Assembly: GCA_937974625.1 (NCBI GenBank)
Contig: CALJVJ010000182.1
Coordinates: forward strand, 1 to 48,051
Direction of reading: 5' to 3'
DNA: 48,051 bases
Origin: an uncultured Saprospiraceae bacterium
GTDB taxonomy: Bacteria; Bacteroidota; Bacteroidia; Chitinophagales; Saprospiraceae
Part shown: in pieces, positions 9,800 through 18,046 of the stretch
How positions within the stretch are numbered: the stretch's first letter is position 1
Layout of the letters: each line of letters opens with the position of its first letter
Program-made: the position numbers and the translations under genes
The notes under the pieces: model-generated
The model's input: the letters and a program-made list of their open reading frames with translations, nothing else
Database searches by the model: none
What the model was told of the DNA's origin: nothing

Positions 9800-10594
9800 A
9801 TGAAAAGGATTCAATTAGTATTAGTAATCGTGATTAGCTTTTTATTCACACAATTTGGCTTTTCTGCCACCACTTATCAACCTGGAGATTCCATGTTTGT
9901 ATGGGCGAAGTCAGGTCTAAAAATGCGAACGACACCAAGTTTAAAAGGAGATAAAATTCTAACTATTCCTTATGGTACAAAAGTCAAAATTGACTCGTAT
10001 CAAGAAGAATTGCCAGAAATAAAAGTGAGAGTAGTCGAAGCGCAAAAAATAGATGACGTAGCGTACAAAAGTTTCTATTTAAAAGGACATTGGTGTAGAG
10101 TTGTTTACCTAAATACAGTTGGCTATATATTCGATGGGTATTTATCAAAGATGCCTACGTTTGACTTAGAACCATATTTAAATGAAGCTAAAGTCAAGCA
10201 TACCGTTACCCAATCATTTGAAGAATATGCAGGCCGACATTTTGGGCTATTGCAAGTATTGGATTTCGAGCAACAACCAGCATTAACCAATCCTGTTTCT
10301 TTCAGAAAAATTTATGGCAATGGGATGTTAATTGAAGAAGGTGTTTCAAAAGGTGGCTGGAAGAAAAAAATCATTTTACCAAGTATGTCTTTTGAAGAAG
10401 GATTTCTATTATTCAGTACTAAGTACAACTTTGAAGAATATGCTAAGAACCAAGGAGAAGAGTTATATCCAATTTATAGCGTCACCAAGAAGGGAGATAA
10501 ATTCGTAGAAATTGAAGGATTTGCACAGACGATTCAGATTCAAGAAATTGATGGAGTGGTGGTGATTTCTTTGGAAGAATATGAGGGTTGTTGA
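9800..10594 (+). CDS. Secreted SH3b-domain protein
   Basis: A 264-residue protein. Residues 1-22 are a signal peptide (MKRIQLVLVIVISFLFTQFG, then FSATTY). Residues about 28-115 read FVWAKSGLKMRTTPSLKGDK, then ILTIPYGTKVKI, and later GHWCRVVYLNTVGYIFDGYL. That is the bacterial SH3 fold: x-G-L-x-x-R-x-x-P, a hydrophobic Y-G-x-x-V, and W-x-x-V-x-Y-x-G-x-x-G/F at the end. Such domains bind peptidoglycan or mediate protein contacts outside the inner membrane. The C-terminal 140 residues have no motif I recognise. The stop is followed by a 97-base gap with a small hairpin before the next gene on the same strand. Confidence 0.8.
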   Translation: MKRIQLVLVIVISFLFTQFGFSATTYQPGDSMFVWAKSGLKMRTTPSLKGDKILTIPYGTKVKIDSYQEELPEIKVRVVEAQKIDDVAYKSFYLKGHWCRVVYLNTVGYIFDGYLSKMPTFDLEPYLNEAKVKHTVTQSFEEYAGRHFGLLQVLDFEQQPALTNPVSFRKIYGNGMLIEEGVSKGGWKKKIILPSMSFEEGFLLFSTKYNFEEYAKNQGEELYPIYSVTKKGDKFVEIEGFAQTIQIQEIDGVVVISLEEYEGC

Positions 10595-10630
10595 TTTAGT
10601 GATGCCTGTCTACCGACAAGTAGAAATGAT

Positions 10631-10663
10631 GAGTTATGAGTGGAGAAAACCTACTCATAACTC
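10631..10663 (+). repeat. Hairpin made of TTATGAG words
   Basis: GAGTTATGAGT (10631-10641) and ACTCATAACTC (10653-10663) are perfect reverse complements. The same heptad word builds the much larger hairpin between nqrE and nqrF (47232-47360). Only a weak T-run follows, so it could be a poor terminator for the SH3b gene. Confidence 0.55.
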
Positions 10664-10691
10664 TTTAAATTAAACTTTAAAAACTTATCAA

Positions 10692-10880
10692 ATGAAAGTA
10701 CATCGCACCATCAACAAAATGGCCATTTTTTCTATGATTATTGGAAGTCTTGCAATGATTTTCAGCCTAATCTTTCTGCTATTCAATTTTATGTTTGTAG
10801 TAGCAGGTTTTACCTTCTTAGCAGGTACTATCCTATTTGGAACTGGGTTGATAACATTAGGAGTCTATAATAAAGAATAA
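10692..10880 (+). CDS. Small two-helix membrane protein
   Basis: This 62-residue product has a short basic N-terminus (MKVHRTINKM) and two hydrophobic segments: FSMIIGSLAMIFSLIFLLFN at about 13-32 and VVAGFTFLAGTILFGTGLIT at about 36-55. The C-terminus is short and polar, ending YNKE. I recognise no family. It lies 97 bases after the SH3b gene, with the 10631-10663 hairpin between them. The A-rich, U-rich region before the ATG is like that of other starts in this window. Coding status rests on the coherent hydrophobic pattern and the clean start and stop. Confidence 0.6.
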   Translation: MKVHRTINKMAIFSMIIGSLAMIFSLIFLLFNFMFVVAGFTFLAGTILFGTGLITLGVYNKE

Positions 10881-10912
10881 GTGCAAGTCTTGAAAATTAA
10901 CAAATCAAACGA

Positions 10913-11024
10913 GATTAGCCCACAGATTTAACCTGATAAAAGAGATTTTAAACAGACTTAGAATATAGTATAAAGAAAAATCCGTTCTTAACCTGTCAAA
11001 TCTGTACAAATTCGTGGGTCAATC
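10913..11024. repeat. Imperfect inverted repeat downstream of priA
   Basis: GATTAGCCCACAGATTT (10913-10929) is an imperfect reverse complement of 11008-11024 (4 mismatches in 17). Inside, CAGATTT pairs with AAATCTG (10998-11004), and TTAACCTG is directly repeated (10928 and 10988). It fills most of the gap between the small membrane gene and the priA stop. Confidence 0.4.
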
Positions 11025-11053
11025 CTCCTAGCTAAGCAATAAAAATAGCGCTA

Positions 11054-13534
11054 TCAATAAGGGTCCACATCCACATTAACCCGCACCGAAGTATACCCTT
11101 CTTTTTGCGCCAACATCTGATTCGCTTGCAAGACGGTATCCTTTACCATTTTGATTTGTTTGCTATTTTTTCCAAGCTTTATCAACACATCCAATAAGTA
11201 ACTACCTCGCACTCTTGGAATAGAAGGCACCGCAGGCCCAATGACCATCGTCCCCAGTCTATCTTTCAAAAATTTTACATAAAAGTAACCTGCTTCATTG
11301 AGGGTTCGAGGTTTCTTATGCTTTAGAGTAATTTGAATTAAACGATAAAAAGGTGGGTATAAGAAATCTTGCCGTTCAATGATTTCTCTTTTGAACAGGC
11401 TGATATAATTATTCTCCACTACATCCTTTAAAACGGGATGGTCTACATCAAAAGCTTGGATAATCACCAAACCTTGTTTCTTTTTTCGACCAGCTCGACC
11501 ACTTACTTGGGTCATCAGTTGATAGCCTCTTTCACTTGCTCTAAAATCGGGAAATTGCAATAAATGGTCTGCACTTAAAACCCCTACAACACCGACATTA
11601 TCAAAGTCTAGCCCTTTGGTAATCATTTGCGTACCCACTAAAATGTCTAAGCGCTTTTCTTCAAAATCATTGATAATTTTAGCATGGGCATTTTTAGTTC
11701 GCACCGTATCAAAATCCATTCGGCCAATCTTCGCATCAGGCAAATAGATTTTTATTTCATCTTCGATTTTTTGCGTACCAAAGCCAGTCATTTGCAACTC
11801 GATACTACCACAGGCTGGACAAGTTTTTGGAATAGATTCGCTATGCCCACAATAATGACAACGAAGATTATTGGTGAATTTATGATAAGTCAAACTGACA
11901 TCACAATTCACACATTCTTGATGCCAAGCACAAGTGACGCAGCGCAAAGAGGGGGAGTGGCCTCTACGGTTCTGAAATAAAATAGCTTGCTCTCCTCGCT
12001 CAAAAGCCAATGCTAAAGCATCAATTAAAACAGAGGTAAACAAGCCCTTCATTTTTTTCTTTTTGTACTCATCTTTTTTATCAACTAGTACAATTTCAGG
12101 CATCTCTACCCCACCAAATCGTTCAGGCATTTCGACCAATCCATATTTTCCTGCAGCTATATTTTGATAAGTTTCTATAGAAGGTGTCGCTGTACCAAGC
12201 AGTACTTTTGCTCCATGAATATGCGCCATATAAACCGCCGTGTCCCGTGCATTATACCTCGGTGCGGGATTGGTTTGCTTGTAGGAAGGATCGTGTTCTT
12301 CATCTACGATAATTAATTGCAAATTGCTATAAGGCATAAACATCGCAGAACGTGCGCCCAAAACCAAAGGCACACCAGCTTTGACATTTTTCCAAACTTC
12401 TACTCGCTCGTTATCATTAATTCTAGAATTATAGACATTGATTTGGTCTCCAAAAATCTTTTCTAAGCGCATGATAATTTGCGTAGTCAAGGCGATTTCA
12501 GGAATTAAATAAAGCACTTGACCACCTTTTTCAATAACAGCCTTAATCAACTCTACATAAACCCTTGTCTTTCCACTACCTGTCACCCCATGCAGTAAAG
12601 CGACATTTTTATCTTTAAAAATTTTTTTTATTTCTTCAAGCGCTCGAACTTGTTGTGCTGCTAATTCGGACGTCTCAACTAATTCATCTTCGTAACCACT
12701 TATTCGACTTACTTCTTTTTCATAGAGTTCAAAAATACCTTTTTTAGCAATTGCCTTTAGCACAGAATTATCGACATTTCCTTTTTTATAAATATCAGAT
12801 TTACGAACATATTCTTGTCCTCTTTCCAATTGTAAATAAGCCATTAGTGCCTCCATTTGGCGCTCAGCTTTGGCTACTTTATCAAAAGCAATCTGTAATT
12901 GCTCACGGTCCGATTCGTAAGGCTCTTTTAAACGAACACAAGCAATTTTTTTAGCCTTATATTTTTCTTTGAGGGTTTCTTTTAAATAAATCACTCGTTT
13001 TTCCAGTAGTTTGTTGATGACTGGATAAATCGTCTTTTGATTTAAAATAGCTTGAACTTCCTCAATTTTTAATTCACTCTGAATGGTCAAAGCCTCTGCA
13101 ATCAAATATTCTTTATCATTTAACACCTCAAAATTATCATCAAACACAGGGCTTAAAGTAATCGTCGTTTCACTGTTTAGTTTCAAGCCAGCAGGTAGGG
13201 CTGCATTCATCACTTGTCCTACCGTGCAACAATAATATTGAGCAATCCATTGCCATAATTTATACTGTTGAGGGCTAATAATAGGAATTCCATCAATGAT
13301 AGAAAAAATAGGTTTCGGCTTATGGGCAGTAGGTTCATTATGGTGAATATCAACGACTAGTCCAGCGTATAATTTACTTTTACCAAACTGCACTTCTACG
13401 CGCATCCCAAATGCTAAATCAGCCACCAACTCATCAGGAACGATATAGGTGTATGCTTTTGGCACTGCTATTGGGATAATAACCGTAGCAAAGGTCGCTT
13501 CTGATAAAACTGGATGGAATGGTAGTTGACTCAA
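11054..13534 (-). CDS. priA: Primosomal protein N' (PriA helicase)
   Basis: An 826-residue PriA. The N-terminal DNA-binding domain starts FATVIIPIAVPKAYTYIVPD. The superfamily 2 helicase core has Walker A GVTGSGKT (316-323), Walker B DEEHD (411-415) and the motif VLLGTATPSIE. The zinc-binding insertion carries eight cysteines (CVTCAWHQECVNC, then CHYCG and CPACG) near residues 530-580, followed by GTQMITKGLDFDNV and the Q-V-x-G-R-A-G-R motif. It restarts collapsed replication forks by recognising branched DNA and loading the replicative helicase. The gene is monocistronic and divergent from the anti-sigma gene. A candidate promoter is at 13586-13618. Confidence 0.97.
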   Translation of the reverse strand: MSQLPFHPVLSEATFATVIIPIAVPKAYTYIVPDELVADLAFGMRVEVQFGKSKLYAGLVVDIHHNEPTAHKPKPIFSIIDGIPIISPQQYKLWQWIAQYYCCTVGQVMNAALPAGLKLNSETTITLSPVFDDNFEVLNDKEYLIAEALTIQSELKIEEVQAILNQKTIYPVINKLLEKRVIYLKETLKEKYKAKKIACVRLKEPYESDREQLQIAFDKVAKAERQMEALMAYLQLERGQEYVRKSDIYKKGNVDNSVLKAIAKKGIFELYEKEVSRISGYEDELVETSELAAQQVRALEEIKKIFKDKNVALLHGVTGSGKTRVYVELIKAVIEKGGQVLYLIPEIALTTQIIMRLEKIFGDQINVYNSRINDNERVEVWKNVKAGVPLVLGARSAMFMPYSNLQLIIVDEEHDPSYKQTNPAPRYNARDTAVYMAHIHGAKVLLGTATPSIETYQNIAAGKYGLVEMPERFGGVEMPEIVLVDKKDEYKKKKMKGLFTSVLIDALALAFERGEQAILFQNRRGHSPSLRCVTCAWHQECVNCDVSLTYHKFTNNLRCHYCGHSESIPKTCPACGSIELQMTGFGTQKIEDEIKIYLPDAKIGRMDFDTVRTKNAHAKIINDFEEKRLDILVGTQMITKGLDFDNVGVVGVLSADHLLQFPDFRASERGYQLMTQVSGRAGRKKKQGLVIIQAFDVDHPVLKDVVENNYISLFKREIIERQDFLYPPFYRLIQITLKHKKPRTLNEAGYFYVKFLKDRLGTMVIGPAVPSIPRVRGSYLLDVLIKLGKNSKQIKMVKDTVLQANQMLAQKEGYTSVRVNVDVDPY

Positions 13535-13585
13535 TAAATTATTTTGTGTAGTATTTTATTATTATTGAAAAAATCTAGATTCACA

Positions 13586-13618
13586 CAAAAATAAGCATAA
13601 TTTGTTTCTTTTTGACAA
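13586..13618 (-). promoter_or_regulatory. Candidate priA promoter
   Basis: On the minus strand, TTG at 13618-13616 is followed after 22 bases by TATTTTTG (13593-13586), matching TAnnTTTG. The spacer is at the long end of the usual range. Confidence 0.5.
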
Positions 13619-13786
13619 CGTAAATAGCACATATCCCGCTGTCCCTTTATCATATATCATGGACCTATTGCTAAACCTTTTCAATGGTTTCTTGTTTCCC
13701 TATCCCAAGTTGCATTGGAAATACAAAAATACATCAAGGCGTTTTGGGAAAATTTAATTTAATGTTGACTAACTTATAAATTCATT

Positions 13787-14566
13787 GTGGCAGGAAAAAC
13801 GCACATAGAACCAGCATTACTAGAGCAATATATTCTAGGAGTTACTACCGAGGAGGAAAGTAGAGCTGTAGAAGTATATTTAGCGCAAAATCCTGCTATC
13901 GCTAAAGAAATAAAAGATAGTCAAAGTACATTAAAAAACTTTGCGATGGAATACGCAATAAAATTACCAAAAAAGCCAAAAGGTAAGGTATTGAAATCGG
14001 TCAAATCAATTCAACAAACTGAACCAGCGATAAGTCCCAAAATAAAGAGGAATTGGCTTGCAGGTATTGCCGCTATTTTTGCACTAGGTTTTGGTTTAAT
14101 GACTTTTCTTTTATACCAACAACAATCTAATTTAGTAAATAAAATTGGAGCTTTAGAAAATAAAATCAATCAATTAGAAAATAACAATACCCAATTAATC
14201 AACCAAAAAGAGCAAATTAATCAGCAGTTTACTGTACTAAAAGATGTGAATACTAATCATGTGCATTTGCATGGTTCTAATCTATCTCCTAAAGCTTTAA
14301 TCGTTGTTTATTGGAATAAAATAGATGAGCATGCCTACTTGAATGTAGTCGATTTACCAGAAATACCCGCAGATAAATCACTGCAATTGTGGGCAGATGT
14401 AGCAGGGGAAATGATAAATATGGGTGTGCTGGAAACAGGCAAGGACGAACTAATCAAAGTTCCTTATATGCCAAATGTCGAATCTCTAAATATTACGCTA
14501 GAACCTAAAGGGGGGAGTAAAACACCTAATGTTGCTCAGCTTTATGCCAACGGAAAAATGTTATAG
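13787..14566 (+). CDS. RskA-like anti-sigma factor (orphan)
   Basis: A 259-residue protein beginning at a GTG (13787). An in-frame stop at 13766 leaves no better upstream start. The N-terminal cytoplasmic part (PALLEQYILGVTTEEESRAV) is the sigma-binding anti-sigma domain. One transmembrane helix lies near 88-110 (NWLAGIAAIFALGFGLMTFL). A coiled coil follows (NKIGALENKINQLENNNTQL, about 116-145), then an extracytoplasmic RskA domain with YWNKIDEHAYLNVVDLPEIP and ending KTPNVAQLYANGKML. Such proteins hold an ECF sigma factor at the membrane until a signal releases it. The sigma gene normally lies directly upstream, but none is found here. A terminator follows at 14641-14686. Confidence 0.85.
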   Translation: MAGKTHIEPALLEQYILGVTTEEESRAVEVYLAQNPAIAKEIKDSQSTLKNFAMEYAIKLPKKPKGKVLKSVKSIQQTEPAISPKIKRNWLAGIAAIFALGFGLMTFLLYQQQSNLVNKIGALENKINQLENNNTQLINQKEQINQQFTVLKDVNTNHVHLHGSNLSPKALIVVYWNKIDEHAYLNVVDLPEIPADKSLQLWADVAGEMINMGVLETGKDELIKVPYMPNVESLNITLEPKGGSKTPNVAQLYANGKML

Positions 14567-14640
14567 AAGTTGTTTAAAGACTTCATAGTTGCCTACCAAC
14601 CCATCCGCACTTTTATACGTTAAAAAATTTACAAGCCATA

Positions 14641-14686
14641 AAAAACAAATCGATACCGAAACTACATTCGATACCGATTTGTTTTT
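14641..14686. terminator. Strong terminator after the anti-sigma gene
   Basis: The 20-base arms 14641-14660 and 14667-14686 pair with two mismatches around the loop ACTACA. The stem ends in AAAAACAAATCG / CGATTTGTTTTT, so a T-run is present on both strands. It can also stop the small minus-strand gene at 14720. Confidence 0.8.
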
Positions 14687-14719
14687 CCATCAAGGAAAGG
14701 GTAATATTGATTAAACTAA

Positions 14720-14881
14720 TTAATCGGGATCTACTACATCCAATGCTTTCACTAAATAAGTCAAAGAGAAAGGAAGTGCCAACCAAAACCATTCATTCAT
14801 CCAAATCAACATAGCAATCATTATCAAAGTAGAGACTACAAAAAATCCCCAATATCTACCAGTTTCTGCAGCAGCAGCCAT
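14720..14881 (-). CDS. 53-residue membrane protein
   Basis: A short reading frame from the ATG at 14881 to TAA at 14720. The product starts MAAAAETGRYWGFFVVSTLI and ends VKALDVVDPD. It has two hydrophobic segments (about 10-27 and 31-45) rich in Trp and Phe, joined by the short linker WMNEW. An exact TAnnTTTG box (TAATTTTG) lies on the minus strand at 14930-14923, and the bidirectional terminator at 14641-14686 follows the stop. These signals and the coherent composition support a real gene. I know no family for it. Confidence 0.65.
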   Translation of the reverse strand: MAAAAETGRYWGFFVVSTLIMIAMLIWMNEWFWLALPFSLTYLVKALDVVDPD

Positions 14882-15048
14882 AATATTAAAGTTTTAGAAA
14901 ATTAATTATTTTTATTAAAGGACAAAATTAAGACTTATTTACGTAAGAAACCACGAAAAGATAAATTGAGATAGAAGGTAGCAGATGAATAGTAACGGGT
15001 ATTCTAGCCTTCTACCTTTTGCCCTTGAAATTCAACCTAATTTTCACC

Positions 15049-16200
15049 CTATAATTTAATCCATTTTGCCCCTTTCTGACTAGATTTCACGACCTTATTG
15101 ACAAATTCCATTCCTCTTACACCATCCGCAACCGTTGGAAAATCTTCGAACATCGGGTCAACCTTCGTTCCGTCAACTCTCGCTCGAACACATTTAGCAA
15201 AATTTTTATAAATCGTCGCAAATGCTTCTAAGTATCCTTCAGGATGTCCTGCTGGAATCCTAGTATTTTCAGTAGATTCAGGATATAGTCCTTCCCCGCC
15301 TGTTCGCAAAATTTGCATTGGTTTATCCAACCATTTTGTAATCAAAGTATTGGGTTCCATTTGATGCCACTCGATTCCACCTTTTTCTCCATATACTCTA
15401 ATATTCAAAGCATTTTCTTCTCCTGCGGATATTTGACTTGCGTGTAATACGCCTTTTGCCCCGTTATTAAAGCGCAATAAAATATTACCATCATCGTCTA
15501 ATAAACGACCATCTACAAAAGTGCTCAAATCTGCACATAATTCCGAGATTTCTAAGCCCGTAATATATTCTGCTAAATTCTCTGCATGTGTACCAATATC
15601 TCCAATGGCTCCTGCAACACCAGAACGTTTTGGGTCCGTTCTCCAAGCTGCTTGCTTCTGGTCAGAATCTTCCAACTTAGTAGACAACCAACCTTGCGGA
15701 TATTCTACCACCACTTTTCTAATCTTCCCTAAATCGCCATGCTTCACCATTGCTTTGGCTTGTTTGACCATCGGATATCCCGTATAGTTGTGCGTCAACG
15801 CAAATATCAATCCTGTCTTTTCGACGGTATTTTGCAAAGTCTTCGCCTCTCTCATATTAAAACAAAGTGGCTTATCGCAAATGACATGAAAGCCATTATC
15901 CAAGGCCATCTTAGCGGGCCCATAATGCACATGATTAGGCGTTACGATAGAGACAAAATCCATGCGTTCACCTAAAGGCAATTTTTTCTCCGCTTTTATC
16001 ATCTCTGCATAGCTACCATACACTCTGTTCGCTGGCAAGTGTAATTCTTCACCTGATGCTTTAGATCGTTCTGGATTACTACTAAACGCTCCACAGACCA
16101 ATTCTATCTCTCCATCTATTGCAGCAGCCATTCTATGGACACCGCCAATAAAAGCACCGATTCCACCACCAACCATTCCCATTCGTATTTTTCGACTCAT
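15049..16200 (-). CDS. Gfo/Idh/MocA family oxidoreductase
   Basis: A 383-residue NAD(P)-dependent sugar or inositol dehydrogenase-like enzyme. The N-terminal Rossmann fold starts IRMGMVGGGIGAFIGGVHRM. FVSIVTPNHVHYGPAKMALD and VICDKPLCFNM (the E-K-P motif, here D-K-P) complete the nucleotide domain. The C-terminal domain contains SGVAGAIGDIGTHAENLAEY, carrying the G-D-x-x-x-H motif that usually supplies the catalytic His, and ends with DGVRGMEFVNKVVKSSQKGA. Family members oxidise or reduce hydroxyls of sugars and cyclitols. The substrate is not predictable. No sugar transporter or other catabolic gene is adjacent, and it is separated by 160 bases from the DUF1501 gene. Confidence 0.9.
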   Translation of the reverse strand: MSRKIRMGMVGGGIGAFIGGVHRMAAAIDGEIELVCGAFSSNPERSKASGEELHLPANRVYGSYAEMIKAEKKLPLGERMDFVSIVTPNHVHYGPAKMALDNGFHVICDKPLCFNMREAKTLQNTVEKTGLIFALTHNYTGYPMVKQAKAMVKHGDLGKIRKVVVEYPQGWLSTKLEDSDQKQAAWRTDPKRSGVAGAIGDIGTHAENLAEYITGLEISELCADLSTFVDGRLLDDDGNILLRFNNGAKGVLHASQISAGEENALNIRVYGEKGGIEWHQMEPNTLITKWLDKPMQILRTGGEGLYPESTENTRIPAGHPEGYLEAFATIYKNFAKCVRARVDGTKVDPMFEDFPTVADGVRGMEFVNKVVKSSQKGAKWIKL

Positions 16201-16360
16201 TTTGAATATATTTTAAATTTTGACAATAGGGTTCTATAGAATCGTCAAAACTAATCCATTTTTTTTAAATGTAAAAAAGTAATTCCAAAATACTTTAGTT
16301 TCTGGATACTATTGGTGCTTGATGCTGGACAGTACTAAGAAACCATCATCAATTATCCCA

Positions 16361-18004
16361 TTATCTAATCAAAAAAGAATCACTATAAGCCTGTTGCCCC
16401 ACTTGTATCCTATAAAAATATTGTCCTTTAGCCAACTGCTTTCTTTGACTAGCAAAAGGCATTTGATAGACACCTGCAGATTGATAAGCATTCGTCAAGT
16501 TAGCAACAGGTTGACCCAATAAATTAAAGATTTGAAGGTTTACTTGATTTCCTTCTGGCAGTTCGTAATAAATCGTCACATTTCCATTAGGACTATATCT
16601 TGCTTGGTGTACTAATCCAGAGCGATAAACTTCATCAATTGGCGTAGTTTGCGCATTACAAGTTAAACCTAAATCTCCGATTCGGTCAAAAGATTGCCCC
16701 ATGACGTCATCTACAATACCTGAATCTATACAGAGCCAATTTTCTAATAAGGTAGCATAGACGGAACGGAAATCTGTATCAAATTTCAAATTCCCAACTT
16801 CATCCACATCTTGTAAATCCGGTTGTTTTCCAATAAAGCCATTCCCATTCAATCCTTCTCCGAAAAGCATCATTGGAGCAGCAGCTCCATGGTCTGTTCC
16901 ATTAGACCCATTTTCTTCGATACGGCGTCCAAACTCCGAAAACGTGGCACATAGTACATCTTGTGAACGTCCACCTTTATTTAAATCCGTATAAAAATCT
17001 GAAATAGCAGTCGACAATTCTTCCATCAACACAGGATGATTCGTAATTTGATTGGCATGCGTATCGAATCCATCGATAGAAACCATATATAATTTAGTCC
17101 CTAAATTTCCTTTGATTAAGCGAGCAACGGTTGCTAATTGCGCTCCTAAATCTCCACTATATTCTACTTCATTTTTAGACGCTTTATAAGTTTCTGACAA
17201 AATACCTGCATAGAAAAAAGTATTATTGGCTACTGCCCGCACAAAACCAACTTGCTCTCCATAATAACATTCTGGCAAACTCGCAGTACTAAATAATTGG
17301 CCTGTTTCTGCAATCTCTGCAATCTCTTCTGGATTTTGAACAGAGATAGCCAAATTTGTCATTTCTTTATTATTAAAAGCGACATTGGCAGAGCCGCCAA
17401 TTTGGATAGCAGGCGGAACTTCAGGTGGATTACTTAAAAAATCAGGGTATTGATTTTCAATCAATCGGCCATACCAACCAGACCCATCAAAAGTTTGGTC
17501 ATCTTGAGCAGATGCCCACAAATCTGAGGAGCGGAAGTGAGATAAATTTTGCTCTGGATAACCTACACTGTGTAGGATTTTCATCTGTCCATCTTTCCAA
17601 AAAGGCGTCAGTGGATCTAGTGTTTTAGGGACGCCTATAGCATCGTTTATCTTAGTGATTTGATTTTCTTGTAAAGCGAGATTTGGTCTAAGATTTCGAT
17701 AGGTACTATAATCGTAAAGCGGCACAATCGTATTCAATCCATCATTCCCACCTTTTAATCGAATAAGCACTAAAACCCTATCTGTTTCCGCATTATTCAA
17801 AGCATGACTTAAAGGAGAAGCAACAGCCGCGGTTAAAGGCAATTTGCCTAAAAGCATAGACATGCCTCCTGTTATCCCTATATTTCTAATAAAACTTCTT
17901 CTACTCCATTTATTATGGTCAATCTTATGCGCTTGTCCGTGAGCTAAAGCGCTTCCATGACGCATTTCTTTCGATATTTTTTTTGTATTATGAGTATCAC
18001 ACAT
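16361..18004 (-). CDS. DUF1501 protein with twin-arginine signal and type IX sorting domain
   Basis: The 547-residue product begins with an unusual 30-residue polar leader, then a twin-arginine motif SRRSFI (34-39) and a hydrophobic stretch (GITGGMSMLLGKLPLTAAVA). The DUF1501 domain fills about 75-450. It shares an alkaline-phosphatase-like fold, with VLVLIRLKGGNDGLNTIVPL at the start, SVGYPEQNLSHFRSSDLWAS, VSIDGFDTHANQ and CATFSEFGRRIEENGSNGTD-HG. The last 80 residues are a Por-type C-terminal sorting domain (IFNLLGQPVANL and ending DSFLIR). It is probably a surface or secreted hydrolase-like protein. It follows the DUF1800 gene by 42 bases, the common pairing for these two families, and forms an operon with it. 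Confidence 0.9.
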   Translation of the reverse strand: MCDTHNTKKISKEMRHGSALAHGQAHKIDHNKWSRRSFIRNIGITGGMSMLLGKLPLTAAVASPLSHALNNAETDRVLVLIRLKGGNDGLNTIVPLYDYSTYRNLRPNLALQENQITKINDAIGVPKTLDPLTPFWKDGQMKILHSVGYPEQNLSHFRSSDLWASAQDDQTFDGSGWYGRLIENQYPDFLSNPPEVPPAIQIGGSANVAFNNKEMTNLAISVQNPEEIAEIAETGQLFSTASLPECYYGEQVGFVRAVANNTFFYAGILSETYKASKNEVEYSGDLGAQLATVARLIKGNLGTKLYMVSIDGFDTHANQITNHPVLMEELSTAISDFYTDLNKGGRSQDVLCATFSEFGRRIEENGSNGTDHGAAAPMMLFGEGLNGNGFIGKQPDLQDVDEVGNLKFDTDFRSVYATLLENWLCIDSGIVDDVMGQSFDRIGDLGLTCNAQTTPIDEVYRSGLVHQARYSPNGNVTIYYELPEGNQVNLQIFNLLGQPVANLTNAYQSAGVYQMPFASQRKQLAKGQYFYRIQVGQQAYSDSFLIR

Positions 18005-18046
18005 GATATTATTATTTTTATTTTGAAAAATGGTTTAAGACTGAAT

